The translations under genes and the position numbers were made by a program. Below the pieces are notes generated by a model. The model saw nothing but the letters and a program-made list of their open reading frames with translations. It searched no databases and was not told where the DNA came from. A stretch of DNA of 35,038 nucleotides, from positions 831,470 to 866,507 of the forward strand of contig BJOX01000141.1 in NCBI GenBank assembly GCA_009731375.1, read 5' to 3'. The stretch comes from Paulinella micropora. Its lineage: Eukaryota; Cercozoa; Imbricatea; Euglyphida. Every line of letters starts with the position of its first letter. Positions within the stretch are counted from its first letter, which is position 1. Of this stretch, positions 1 through 8,793 are shown piece by piece.

Positions 1-13
1 TTTGTTTTGTAAG

Positions 14-1945
14 GCGAACAGACAGCCATTATTTACGTTTGGGCGCTCAACTACCTTTTCACAGTAGAGAATATCTGGCGTATTGGGTATGCCACTGAAC
101 ATTCCCTTGCTTGTTCTTTTACTTTGAATATTGCGTTGTCTTGCTATTCAGTTTTCTTAGTATTACTAGAATTATTGTTGTGACTGGTGTTGTGTCTGGT
201 GTTGAGGCGAATAATTCAGATTTCAGGAGACAATGGATCCAACCTCAACAATTACGGTCTCATCCATTGGTTGACCGGCCTCTACCAGCAAGTGCTGAAG
301 CACAGCTCCGAGCTCAGCGACAAGACTGAGGTGGAGGTGCAGCATGACTCATTATGTCCCAACCACGCCGCTAACATTGTTGGTAACATTGTTGCACCTC
401 TCTCTCTCTCTATCTCTCTCTTTAGAGTACCTGGAAAAAAAAAAAAAAACTTAGTGCTTGCTACTGGCATAGGATAAGAAGCTTGTGTGGATAAAAAAGA
501 AAAAACGTCACAAGCTTCTCTTCCATGCGCCCCCAGAAACCCTAGCTACTACTACTAGTATTGTTACTGTTACCACAATTTCTGTCTGTAATAGATATTC
601 TGGGTAACTCTCTGAAAGCCATTGCTTGGAAGCACCAGCTCGACAGCAATCAGCCCTTTTCCAAACCGGAAGACTTTGCCAGACTGTTTGGAGACGATCC
701 CGATACTAGGTGTATTATTGTCCCTGCCATAAAAGATATGGTTCTTCGGGATTTCTCCGGCGGGGAGCCTAGCAACGAAAGCCCAGACATTTCGACAGTT
801 GTGAATGGTGTCAAAGCAAGGGGAATTCGTGACTGCTGCTCAATTAGGTACTCTTTCATAGACGCAAAGGGAGACAGGAAGTGGGAACCAGGGATAGTGA
901 TCGCACGGGAAACTCCTCACCACGAGAGAGGTCCGCCCCCCCCCCCCTCATTCTTTCTCTTTTTCTCTCTTCCTCTCTCTGTCTCTCTCCCTCCCCTCCC
1001 CCTACCCCATGTGTGTGTGGCCCAGGGTGGCTCTGGGTTTTGCGCACACGCGAAAACTTCCGCGACCTCTGTAAGGGCTGCTCGCATTATTTGGAAAGGC
1101 CAGTTCGAAAGCAAGATGCTCCTGAGCTGCACATTCCGGGTTGCAGAGCAACTTCGAGCGTCCGCAACAGGGAGGGACGTCCTTCCAAACGCGCCCGTGA
1201 CAGGGCCCGAGCGCAAAGGAGGTACGAAAAGGCTATGGACCCGCAAGGCGCAGGGCGCACGGACTGGCAAGAAAGTGCCCAGTCAGGCGGACGGCGACCA
1301 GCAAGGCAGTACACCATCGAGCAACTGTTGGAGCGGGAGGGTCTTCAGGCAAAGACGCTGGCCAGCAAAATGACCCGGCCCGTTCTGGTGAAATTTTGCC
1401 GAGAGCACGGATTGCAAAGTGAGGGCCAGACGAAGCGACAGATGGCTGCAGCTATTATCGCGCATCATCAGCTTCAGGCCTGCAGTGATTGCGGTGGTGC
1501 AGGCGTCGGAGCCAGCGGTGGTGCAGGCATCGGAGCCAGCGGTGGTGACGTGGATGGCGGTGGAGAATNNNNNNNNNNATGGAGAATTCAAACGGATACT
1601 AAGGGCGGTACTAAGGGCGTAGGTTTTTGGTTGTTGAAGATTTTTTTCGTTGTAGCTCTGGACGGATTAATTCCTTGTTTGTTTGTTGTTTCCCTGTTTT
1701 AGCGCAAGCGCAACCAGTCTGGGGGCCAGTCGAGAGCGGCGCGGCGGCCCAAGAGACAGCGCATGGTTGAAGAGGTAGATGCAACTATGATGCGTGAGTC
1801 TGAGCCACTTCAGGCTGCGGCACCCCCCCGACGCCAACAGAAGCCAGTATCGTATGCAGAATTAGATGGATCTTCAGACAGCGAGACGAGCATCCAATCG
1901 TCATTGTACGTTCCAGAGGAAGGGAGTGACCAGGAGGACCAGTGA
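14..1945 (+). CDS. Spliced gene 1: basic nuclear-type protein with SAP-like motif (5' partial)
   Basis: I do not recognise the family. The exon chain is about 14-86, 207-382, 595-930, 1026-1618 and 1703-1945. All introns are GT-AG and phases match at each join (phase 2, 1, 1, 0), which is strong support for one gene. No in-frame ATG is visible in the first two exons, so the start lies left of the window. Visible parts: a Trp/Tyr-rich helical N-terminus; a CKGC...C cluster near 1072-1142; a basic stretch (RKRARDRARAQRR-like) near 1185-1225; a helix-turn-helix pair with VLVKFCREHGLQSEG and TKRQMAAAIIAH near 1375-1465, which resembles a SAP DNA-binding motif; a Gly/Ala repeat at 1490-1566; and a bipartite basic NLS-like segment (RKRN, then RRPKRQR) in the last exon, followed by an acidic tail. 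A 10-N gap lies inside exon 4, so the frame across it is assumed. The role is probably nuclear and DNA-associated; a transposon-encoded protein is an alternative. The first two exons are the least certain. Confidence 0.6.
87..206 (+). other. Predicted intron 1 of gene 1
   Basis: Donor GTATGC follows a coding-like exon (Trp/Tyr-rich reading frame 16-86). The acceptor TTGAG at 202-206 keeps phase 2. The stop TGA at 181-183 in the downstream frame means the acceptor must lie after it. A phase-0 acceptor at 218-219 exists but does not match the donor phase. Confidence 0.4.
383..594 (+). other. Predicted intron 2 of gene 1 (212 nt)
   Basis: GTAACA donor, TAATAG acceptor, phase 1 on both sides; the split codon becomes GAT (Asp). 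The intron holds a (CT)n tract and an A14 run, and stop codons in all forward frames. Confidence 0.65.
931..1025 (+). other. Predicted intron 3 of gene 1 (95 nt)
   Basis: GTCCGC donor, then a C10 run and a long CT-rich tract, ending in GGCCCAG. Phase 1 on both sides gives a Gly codon. The open frame that runs through it codes only for a Pro/Leu/Ser-rich low-complexity stretch. Confidence 0.65.
1490..1566 (+). repeat. Coding 27-bp minisatellite (Gly/Ala-rich)
   Basis: Two and a partial third copies of a 27-bp unit that encodes GGAGVGAS-type repeats inside exon 4 of gene 1. The 10-N gap follows directly at 1569-1578, so the copy number may be collapsed in the assembly. Confidence 0.7.
1619..1702 (+). 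other. Predicted intron 4 of gene 1 (84 nt)
   Basis: GTAGGT donor, T-rich tract, acceptor CTGTTTTAG, phase 0 on both sides. The next exon opens with RKRN, a basic stretch in good frame. Confidence 0.65.
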
Positions 1946-1954
1946 GCAACAGCC

Positions 1955-2131
1955 ATGGGTCCTGTGAGATTCCAGGGTAAGGTATACCTAGCTGTGGAGA
2001 TAGGTAGGCTTCTTGTGGACATTCACGCGTCCGCTGAGCACCTCGTGAACGTCTCTGAAATGCAACCCCTGCATAAGATCTGTCTGGATTTACTCATGTC
2101 TTTTGCTGGGATTACGGGCAACAATTTTTGA
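1955..2131 (+). CDS. 58-codon ORF in frame downstream of the gene 1 stop
   Basis: An ATG in strong context (gccATGg) opens 58 sense codons ending at TGA 2129-2131. It lies in the same frame as the last exon of gene 1, just 9 nt after that gene's TGA (1943-1945), and the three codons between are also sense. The product starts MGPVRFQGKVYLAVEIGRLL and has no recognised domain; it is not low complexity. It may be a C-terminal extension reached by stop readthrough, the tail of gene 1 cut off by a nonsense change, a separate small ORF, or chance. A splice-donor-like GGTAAGG lies inside it near 1974-1980. Confidence 0.35.
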   Translation: MGPVRFQGKVYLAVEIGRLLVDIHASAEHLVNVSEMQPLHKICLDLLMSFAGITGNNF

Positions 2132-2194
2132 AGTGCCCGATGCTGCGTATGTGACCCAGGCCAGGACAAGGCTTCGATTATTTTATTTTTTCTT

Positions 2195-2898
2195 CATTTT
2201 ATTTGTGTTTCATTGTTATTTGCTGCGTGTGTTATGAGTCTAGTATGGACGGGGGCGGTCGGTGAGGGGCTGTACGCTCCATGGACATACCGAAGCAGGT
2301 ATTAAAAAGATGAATTTTTTGGTGCCACGACAGTCGCTATTTTGAAGTCATTTGGGTCCTGTATGAGAATAGGGAGCATTTGTAGCAGCTATTAATCACA
2401 GCAAAACTCCAAAATACAGTAATACGCTTAAAAAAGAAACACTTCAGAGGATTTAGGGGGAAAAAAATTTTAAGTGGACTTGGAGTTTTCACTATCGCTC
2501 CTAAATGATTTTTTTCCAAAAAAAGTTGAAGTCAAGTGTAAGATTTATTTTATTTGTGTTTCATTGTTATTTTCTGCGTGTGTTATGAGTCTAGTATGGA
2601 CGGGGGCGGTCGGTGAGGGGCTGTATGCTCCATGGACATACCGAAGCAGGTATTAAAAAGATGAATTTTTTTGGTGCCACGACAGTCGCTTTTTTGAAGT
2701 CGTTTGGGTCCTGTGTGAGAATAAGGAGCATCTGCAGCAGCTAATAATGCAAGAAAATGTCAAAAATATAGGAACACGCAAAAAAAAAAACATTTCCGTG
2801 GAATTTGGGGAAAATTTTTTTTACGTAGACTTGGAGTTTTTCACTTTTGCTTCAACATGGTTTTTTTTTCGAAAAAATTAAAGTCAAGTGCCGGAATT
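2195..2898. repeat. Diverged tandem duplication, unit about 351 bp
   Basis: Two head-to-tail copies, about 2195-2545 and 2546-2898. They share the stretches around atttgtgtttcattg (2201 and 2552), gtctagtatggacggg, and gtcaagtg (2531 and 2883). The copies differ by scattered substitutions and small indels. No coding frame is conserved between them. Confidence 0.85.
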
Positions 2899-3184
2899 AT
2901 TTTTTTTAAAAATATTTATTAATAACAATGAATGGAAACATCATTACAGCTCCACGACTCACCGGGAACAAGCCGGAACAGGAAGGTGCCACTATTTTAG
3001 CGTCTCATAGTCTCATTGTGTTTATAGCTTGCGAACTTCTCATGCAAAAGTCCCATGTCCGGTTAGGCCCTGCAAACTTTTTCAGGCTCGTTCGGTTTTG
3101 TGTGAAATTGTCTACCCTTCCACTGAAAACATTTCATTAACAGTGTAAAACACAGTTGGTGTCTGGTGACTTCTGGAAAACCCC

Positions 3185-3704
3185 TCACGAACTGATCTTG
3201 AAGCAAAGACTGTGAAGGCAACAATTTCGATGTGTGACAAAAATGTGTTTAACAAAGTGTAGAATGGTTTTTGTGTGTGAGTTCACGCCTTGCTTACCTG
3301 ATTCTTTCCATCACAGTTTCAAGTCGTTTGCTTCTGTGCAGATCGAAGCTTCGCAAAGGAAAAATTCTTCCTGCAGAAGAGAGAACATCGATCCCTTCTC
3401 TGCTGAGACCACGATGTTTTAGTTCGAGACACAGATCCACCTCCCATTGCGTGGAACGCCGTCCTTGTTGAAACACCGTGAAAACAAAGAACGAAGCAAG
3501 CAAGTGTTTCCCTTCTGCGATCAGATGCCTTGCCTGTGTTTCCTTCAACTTCCTAGTACCCCCTTTGCCGTCTGGGATTGACGCCATCTTTTTCCAGTAG
3601 CGATGAAGTCGGTCTGGAGCAAACGTTTTCAGCCAGGCCTCGAATCCAAACCCCAGAAAGTCGCCTGTCCAAACCATGTTTTTCATTTCTAGATTGCTCA
3701 ACAA
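3185..3704 (-). CDS. Partial spliced gene, minus strand, unrecognised
   Basis: The main exon is open from 3704 down to 3298, with the first ATG at 3686-3684, and ends in a textbook donor CAG|GTAAGC (intron begins at 3297). Its residues are mixed and protein-like, with FFVFTVFQQGRRSTQWEVD and LKHRGLSREGIDVLSSAGR near 3370-3480. A possible last exon at 3209-3185, after acceptor CTTCACAG, keeps phase 2 and reaches TGA after eight codons. An AATAAA lies further downstream near 2913-2918 (minus). A candidate upstream exon, open on this strand at about 3830-3733, has no clear donor. The pattern of a basic helix followed by a Gly-Leu-Ser helix recalls transposon-encoded proteins, but I cannot assign a family. 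Confidence 0.4.
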
Positions 3705-3919
3705 AGGTTTGGGTACTGTACTTAACTTGTAGAACTTTTGCGCAGTTTTAGGTCGCCTTGGATGATCTCGTCGTGTGGAGGTCGATGTGGCTGGCCCTCA
3801 AGCTGTCGTGCGAGGGTCTTGAAATGAGATCTCAGTGTGGAAAGGTAATCGCTTAAGGATCTAAAAAACATGCATTTTCAGAGGTCATCAAAGCTGTCTA
3901 AGTCCAGTTTGAACATGAG

Positions 3920-3937
3920 ACTTTTATGCATAAAAGT
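3920..3937. repeat. Palindrome copy 1
   Basis: ACTTTTATGCATAAAAGT, perfect, extended to 20 bp by flanking G and C. It lies upstream of gene 2, and an acceptor-like CCTTTTCAG follows at about 3949-3957. Confidence 0.9.
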
Positions 3938-4009
3938 CCCAAATTGCCTTTTCAGCTCTGATTTTTTTTAAAAAAAGAAAAAACCGGTTTGGGCTGAGTT
4001 GAATGTGAG

Positions 4010-4024
4010 ACTTTTATGCATAAA
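4010..4024. repeat. Palindrome copy 2 (truncated)
   Basis: ACTTTTATGCATAAA then diverges. It shares the preceding TGTGAG/ATGAG context with copy 1, 90 bp away. Confidence 0.7.
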
Positions 4025-4303
4025 CGCTAATCCGGGCGGGTCCAAAAGGGACACCAAGTGCCACCAGTGCCTCAAAACTGTTTTGGGCTACTCGTTTTTC
4101 AAGTTGTTAGTCCGGAAATGCCTCTTTGGGCCAATCCCAACCGTACTTCAAATTTGGATCCCGCGGCCCACAATTATGATTTAGCCAAAAAAAACACTGT
4201 TTTTGGCTCAGGACATTTTTTTTTCTTGAGAGCAAAAAGTCCCTTTCGGCCTTTTCTCAACCACCCTCTGTTTTTCTCAACAGCCCAAAACTGCTTTGCG
4301 ACA

Positions 4304-5069
4304 ATGACCACCAAAAAAGTTGAGTCAGGAAAGGACGCTCGGTACTGGTGGATCGACCAAGACTGTGAGCTGATTGTCCTACCTGCTCTTTTGCCAGAGT
4401 GTGAGACAAACATTCGGCCTACTTTTTCTGGAGTGGTCAGCAAGTTTGGTTCCACTAAAGGTCCAACAGGTCGAGTGTGGCTCGTTTCTGCTTTCAACGA
4501 AGACAAGAAGCAAATCATCATCTTTCATTTGGAGAAGCGATGGTGTTTGCATTCGGGCAACACACAAGAATTGCCACAGCAAGTGACCTGGGAACCTTCC
4601 CTGCGTCGCATCTTTGAAGAGGGCGTGACCACCAGTGCACCTACAAGTCAAAAACCATTTCCCTTTCGTTCTCTAGTTCTCTCCCTCGTGTTGTTCCCTT
4701 CTGTGTGTGATTTCTGTTTTTTTGTTTCCATGTTTGATGTCTTTGTGTGTGTGGCTGAGTTTGAATTCGTCCCCTGCCCTCCTTTCCTACGTTGTTTACG
4801 GTGTTTTTTTTCGATTATGAATTACAAGAGGCTTAAAGAGTTGCTGAGAGCCCAGGCTGAGGAGGCTGCCAGAGTGGCTCCCACTGAGAATGAGGTCTGG
4901 ACCATTTGCAGCTGGCACTTTTATGCATAAAAGTTCCATGTTCGGAACGGCTCGGCTGCCTTTTTCACGTTTTTTTTGGTTTTCCAATTGGGGTCCACTT
5001 TTTACGCCCGAGCCCAATTTCACTCACCACTTATGGATTGACCGGTTCCGATGCCTGGTTGGTGCCACC

Positions 5070-5107
<38 letters not shown>

Positions 5108-5184
5108 NNNNNNNNNNATCCACTAAATGCGGCTCCGGGATCCTGCCGCCAATAAAACAACCAATTGGGCTAAAGGGACAGGGT

Positions 5185-5227
<43 letters not shown>

Positions 5228-8200
5228 AGGCAACTGGAGACGAAGAAGTAACTCCACCAAGCCCTTTGGCTAACACTCAATCCGAAGTGTCAGCGTTTGC
5301 AGCTGAAGCAACACTTGCTGGCAAGGATGGAAAAGACAAGGGCAAGGCTGAAGTGGAGGGGGACAAGGAAGAAGAATCAGACAAAACTGAACCCGAGGGA
5401 CAAGAAGAAGACGACGAGGATGAAGATGAAACAACCGCGCTGTCTCGCACACTGTCAGCGCAAAAGAAGAAAAAGAAAACGCGTCCTTCGTACAGTCAAA
5501 TGGAGACCCAGGAGAATGAACCTGGAGTTGACGACGGTGAAGAGCAGTCTCTGGCCTCAGGTTCGGGTCAGAAAAAGAAAATTCTGCCCAAGTCCCCACC
5601 AGTGAAACTTCCTGTTCAGAATGCTCCTGCTTCTGCTTCAAGGAAATCAAGCCCATCAGGAAGCTCTGTGTCAACCCCTTCCAGTGGAAGCAGGAAGAGG
5701 AAGGAGAAAAGTGGTGAAGACCTCAGCTTGACTCCTGACACTAGCAAACTTTCTCCTGCACTCAAGAAAGCAAAGAAAATGAAAGGCAAGGCGAAGTTCG
5801 GCAAAAACGTGACCGAAAAAGACAAGCAAGCGCAAGAAGAAGCCAAGTACCAAGAAGGTAAAACCTCATTTGAGCCTGTCTGTACTTGTGACTTTTATGC
5901 ATAAAGTGTCATGTGTTGTTCAGAAACGAGGACCTTGGTCCAGGCAGCAACCCAAGATATCTCTTCGCTCTCGTACGACAACGTTGAAGTTCTGCCAGAC
6001 GAGATTGCGGGTGCTCCGCACAAAGGAGTCATCGACCGTTCGCTGGACGAACACCATGTTGGCGAACTCATGAACAATTTCTACACCAGTAGAAAATCCA
6101 ACGACAAGATCGAGTGGGTGGGTTGGCTGCAGGACACCAAGGACAAGGTTACCTTTGAAAAAGATTTTGGCTTGGACGACGAGGACAACGACTTGATGGA
6201 GCCTCTGCTTTCTGCGACCGAGACACTGTCAATGAATGGACGAAAAAGTGGAAAGCTGCGGGCCTCATCGACGGCAAGGGCGGCAAACTGGACTGGAACA
6301 ATATTCCGTTGGACAAGCGTACGGAGCTGCAAACGTTTCTGAGGGACAAGATGAAGGAAGGCAAGCTGCCCATGGAGGCGTTCGTGGGCATTCACACCTC
6401 CAACGCAATTCAGCGCTTGCATCGAATCCACCCCTCGCAGCCGTTGTGGCAAGTCATCAAGATGTCGAAGCTTCGATTCGTGAGATGGAACGAGAAAGGT
6501 CGGCGTGCAGTGATTCTTTTGGGTGCCTACGAGAATCGCGTGGCGCAGACGCAACGCAAGAACACGTTTGGGGAGAACGCCATCGCCGCCCACAACCAAG
6601 GCTACCTTACAATTTTGCGCCTTAGGGATCAATCTCCCAAGTCGATTCAAAAGTTTTTGGGTACTTGGAAGCAGGAGTTTGCTCTTTCCCGCAATATCAA
6701 CCGAGCTACCTTCAATTCGAGGTGGACGTACGTGTCGTCTCACACAGGCGATCTTTGGAAGGTGTGGAAGCAGCTTCTTTCCCGCCATGGAATTTGCGAA
6801 GACATGGACAAGGCCATCATCGACAGCATCAACGAACTGCACTGGATTCGAAAGGACAAGCCTGGCCTGTTGCAGAAAATGCAAGCTCTTGTGAAAAGGC
6901 TCTCTGAGTGCAAGTTGAAGCAAGTCAACAGCATCTTGAAGGAGTTTTTCATCAATCAGAAGAAGTACTGCTGCTACCACAAGTTGAAGGAAGACATTGT
7001 TGCCCTGGCCCAGTCCATGAACATGTTTCAACTCGAGGGAGTTCTCATCAGTGAGACTTCGGAGGAACTGTGCATCTTGGTTCCGCAATTGAACACTGAA
7101 ACTGCGCGCAGGACCATGGATGGCAACTGTCGATTTCCTGTACAAGTCGGCCGTCAAGGCCCGCAAGATTCCTGAAGCGCTCAGGAAGCAAGTGCTCGTC
7201 TGGTTCGAAGTGGCGAAAGTGCGTTTGAAGACGGGAAAAGAGGCCGACCCAGAAGCCCTTCAGGTCTAGTCGTCACCTTGTACTTTTATGCATAAAAGTG
7301 TCATGTTTGGTTTTGCCTGTGCAGGCTGAAACGGAGTTGGAAATTGGCAACGCAAGGATCATGATGGGCGACATGTTCAAGATGGCAAGTCTTCTTCAAT
7401 CTAACTCTGCATTTGGTCACCTAGCCTTTTCCGCAGTCATGACTTTTATGCATAAAAGTGTTACATTCAGTTCTTGCCAGTCCTGGCCTTTCACGTTTTT
7501 CTGTTTTTTTTTTTTGGCTGTGTTTGCAGACTGCCTGTACGCGGACTTGCCGTACAACATTTCGGAATCAGTGCATGATCAGGAGGAGATCAACGAGGAG
7601 AAAGTCAAGACCTTGCTGAACGCATTCAGTGTCGTTGGCAACTCTGAGAAGAGGGCTGTTGTCTTCCACTGCCACCCTTCACAGTACATGCTGGTGGAGG
7701 CTCTTTCAGTGACTGGGTACCAGACGATTGAAACGGTGTACTGGTACAAAAAGAATCACAACTACGTGGGAGATGTCCAGAAGTGGATCAAGGCTGTGGA
7801 GATGATGTTGGTGGTCTTCAACCCGAAGCAAGCCTCCTTCACCCTCAACCTCGATCCGAACCCCATCAACCGTCACAACATCTTCGTCGTCGAGGTACCG
7901 GTCAAGAAACAGCGCCATTCCTCCGACGGAGCACGCGTGAACGTCTTCGAGAAGCCGACGGAGCTGTCGAAGCAGATTTTGTCAACCATTCTTCCGCCTC
8001 TGAGCAATGTTCTTGTTGCCTGCATGGGTTCGGGTTCAGAGCTAATCGGAGCTTTGGAGGCCGACATGCGAGTTACTGGAATCGACATCGATGCAAAGCA
8101 GGTTGAATTCGCGAAGGCTCGTGTCAAGGCGTTCGTGAACCCGGGCACCAAGAAGGGCAAGAAGAAAAAGGCTACCGCTGACGACGAAGTTGAGGACGAC

Positions 8201-8599
8201 GACGAGGTGGTGGAGGAAAGTGACCCAGGCAAAGTCGACAAAGTTCTTGCAAAAAAGGGGCACGTTGGCGGAAGTGCACGTTGGCGGAAGTGACAAGGGC
8301 GCGACCAAGGCGATCTGTTTCACTTGCAAGCAAAGCATGGACCTCGAAGAAGATAACGTGTTGTGCACTGCGAACAGGACAACCACTACCTGCATGGACC
8401 GTTGTACGTGCCCAATTCGTCGTCTTCCTCCGGTACCGCACCTCCGTGTTCGATCGTTTGCTTCTACTCCGTCCTCAACGGCTGTGTCAAAAACGACAGT
8501 TTCTCCATTCATGTGCACTTCTGCAACGACGCGTGCCACACCAAGTGGCACAAAAATCGGGCTGCACTTCTTGCCGACACGCAGAAGGCCACGAAGTAA
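4304..8599 (+). CDS. ParB-like / beta-class DNA methyltransferase / zinc-finger fusion gene, frame-broken
   Basis: Exons 4304-4624, 4829-4894, 5230-5857, 5924-7263, 7325-7388 and 7530-8599; every join is GT-AG with matching phase (0, 0, 1, 0, 1). The product is about 1,150 residues. Exon 3 is rich in Lys, Glu and Ser. Exon 4 opens with VEVLPDEI...DRSLDEHHVGELMNNF and later FVGIHTSNAIQRLHR, the spacing of a ParB-like domain (a G-x-H...A signature). The catalytic part has DLPYN at 7544-7558, then an AdoMet loop ACMGSGS (about 8016-8040) and GIDID (about 8078-8092): motif IV before motif I, the beta-class order of N6-adenine/N4-cytosine DNA methyltransferases. The usual DPPY is DLPY here. An acidic linker and a C-terminal CFTC...HFCNDACHTKWH zinc finger follow. 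The frame breaks near 6190-6215, 7105-7120, 8260-8291 and 8361. It could be a pseudogene or contain assembly errors. ParB is an inference; the methyltransferase fold is the firmer call. Confidence 0.65.
4625..4828 (+). other. Predicted intron 1 of gene 2 (204 nt, in frame)
   Basis: GTGACC donor, TTTACGG...T8 tract, acceptor TTACAAG, phase 0. It is open in frame, so retention would add 68 hydrophobic residues. The Phe/Val/Leu-rich translation looks like intron rather than protein. It has no palindrome. Confidence 0.5.
4895..5229 (+). other. Predicted intron 2 of gene 2, with palindrome and poly-T runs
   Basis: GTCTGG donor, TTTTTGCAG acceptor, phase 0. It contains a perfect palindrome at 4917-4934 that brings an in-frame TAA, a poly-T run broken by a 10-N gap (5108-5117), and a second poly-T run just before the acceptor. 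Confidence 0.6.
4917..4934. repeat. Palindrome copy 3 (intronic)
   Basis: Perfect ACTTTTATGCATAAAAGT, followed by tCCATGTtCGG, a flank shared in part with other copies. Confidence 0.9.
5858..5923 (+). other. Predicted intron 3 of gene 2 (66 nt)
   Basis: GTAAAA donor, TTGTTCAG acceptor, phase 1; the split codon is GAA. The palindrome occupies 17 of its 66 bases, at 5891-5907. Confidence 0.7.
5891..5907. repeat. Palindrome copy 4 (intronic, one A lost)
   Basis: ACTTTTATGCATAAAGT, one base shorter than the perfect form, followed by gtCATGTgttg. Confidence 0.85.
7264..7324 (+). other. Predicted intron 4 of gene 2 (61 nt)
   Basis: GTCTAG donor (in-frame stop at once), CCTGTGCAG acceptor, phase 0. 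It is little more than a short lead-in, the palindrome and an acceptor tract. Confidence 0.7.
7282..7299. repeat. Palindrome copy 5 (intronic)
   Basis: Perfect ACTTTTATGCATAAAAGT, followed by gtCATGTTTGG. Confidence 0.9.
7389..7529 (+). other. Predicted intron 5 of gene 2 (141 nt, in frame)
   Basis: GTCTTC donor, T14 tract, GTTTGCAG acceptor, phase 1 giving an Asn codon. It lies just before the DLPYN catalytic motif. It is open in frame, but it holds the palindrome and a poly-T tract and interrupts the conserved MGDMFK...LPYN block. Confidence 0.6.
7442..7459. repeat. Palindrome copy 6 (intronic)
   Basis: Perfect ACTTTTATGCATAAAAGT, followed by gttacattcag. Confidence 0.9.
8260..8291 (+). 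repeat. Perfect 16-bp tandem duplication inside gene 2
   Basis: gcacgttggcggaagt at 8260-8275 is repeated exactly at 8276-8291. The extra 16 bases shift the frame to a TGA at 8291-8293. With one unit only, the frame would pass from the acidic linker into the Cys-rich region. Confidence 0.9.
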
Positions 8600-8630
8600 T
8601 TTTCAGGGTGTTTCACGGGAGTCAATCCCA

Positions 8631-8645
8631 TTTATGCATAAAAGT
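8631..8645. repeat. Palindrome copy 7 (3' flank of gene 2)
   Basis: TTTATGCATAAAAGT, left arm truncated, followed by gagCATGgTTGG; 32 bp after the stop of gene 2. Confidence 0.8.
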
Positions 8646-8793
8646 GAGCATGGTTGGAAATGATTAAATTGAACTTTCACTTTACTCTGGTTTTTTTTTT
8701 GTACATGTTTAAACCGGCACCCGGCGTAGCTTCCGGCCCCTCATTCTTAAATTCTGATCACTGTGTGAGTGGTTTGGGCTGCCCACATGTGTG

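Noticed and set aside
561-594. ATG-less start of gene 1 within 561-594
   Set aside because: This stretch is the end of intron 2; the phase-1 join to 382 gives a better continuous protein.
931-1373. Continuation of the 561-930 reading frame past 930
   Set aside because: After 930 it becomes Pro/Leu/Ser low complexity; a GT-AG intron at 931-1025 with matching phase explains the change to the frame that codes at 1026-1618.
2928-3140. 70-codon plus-strand ORF
   Set aside because: It lies where the minus-strand gene's 3' flank is expected, has no splice or family support, and includes a decayed palindrome copy.
6081-7166. 361-codon frame on the minus strand
   Set aside because: It is the antisense shadow of exon 4 of gene 2, whose plus-strand frames fit splice phases and the domain order.
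7385-7390. GC-AG intron with donor GCAAGT at 7385
   Set aside because: It would be phase 0 and put the acceptor at 7529 out of frame; the GT donor at 7389 gives phase 1 and keeps the methyltransferase frame.
8358-8377. A 20-nt intron (GTG...CAG) as the cause of the last frame break in gene 2
   Set aside because: It would restore the frame by length, but other introns here are 61 nt or longer and it would remove Cys/His residues that suit the finger. Kept only as a remote option.
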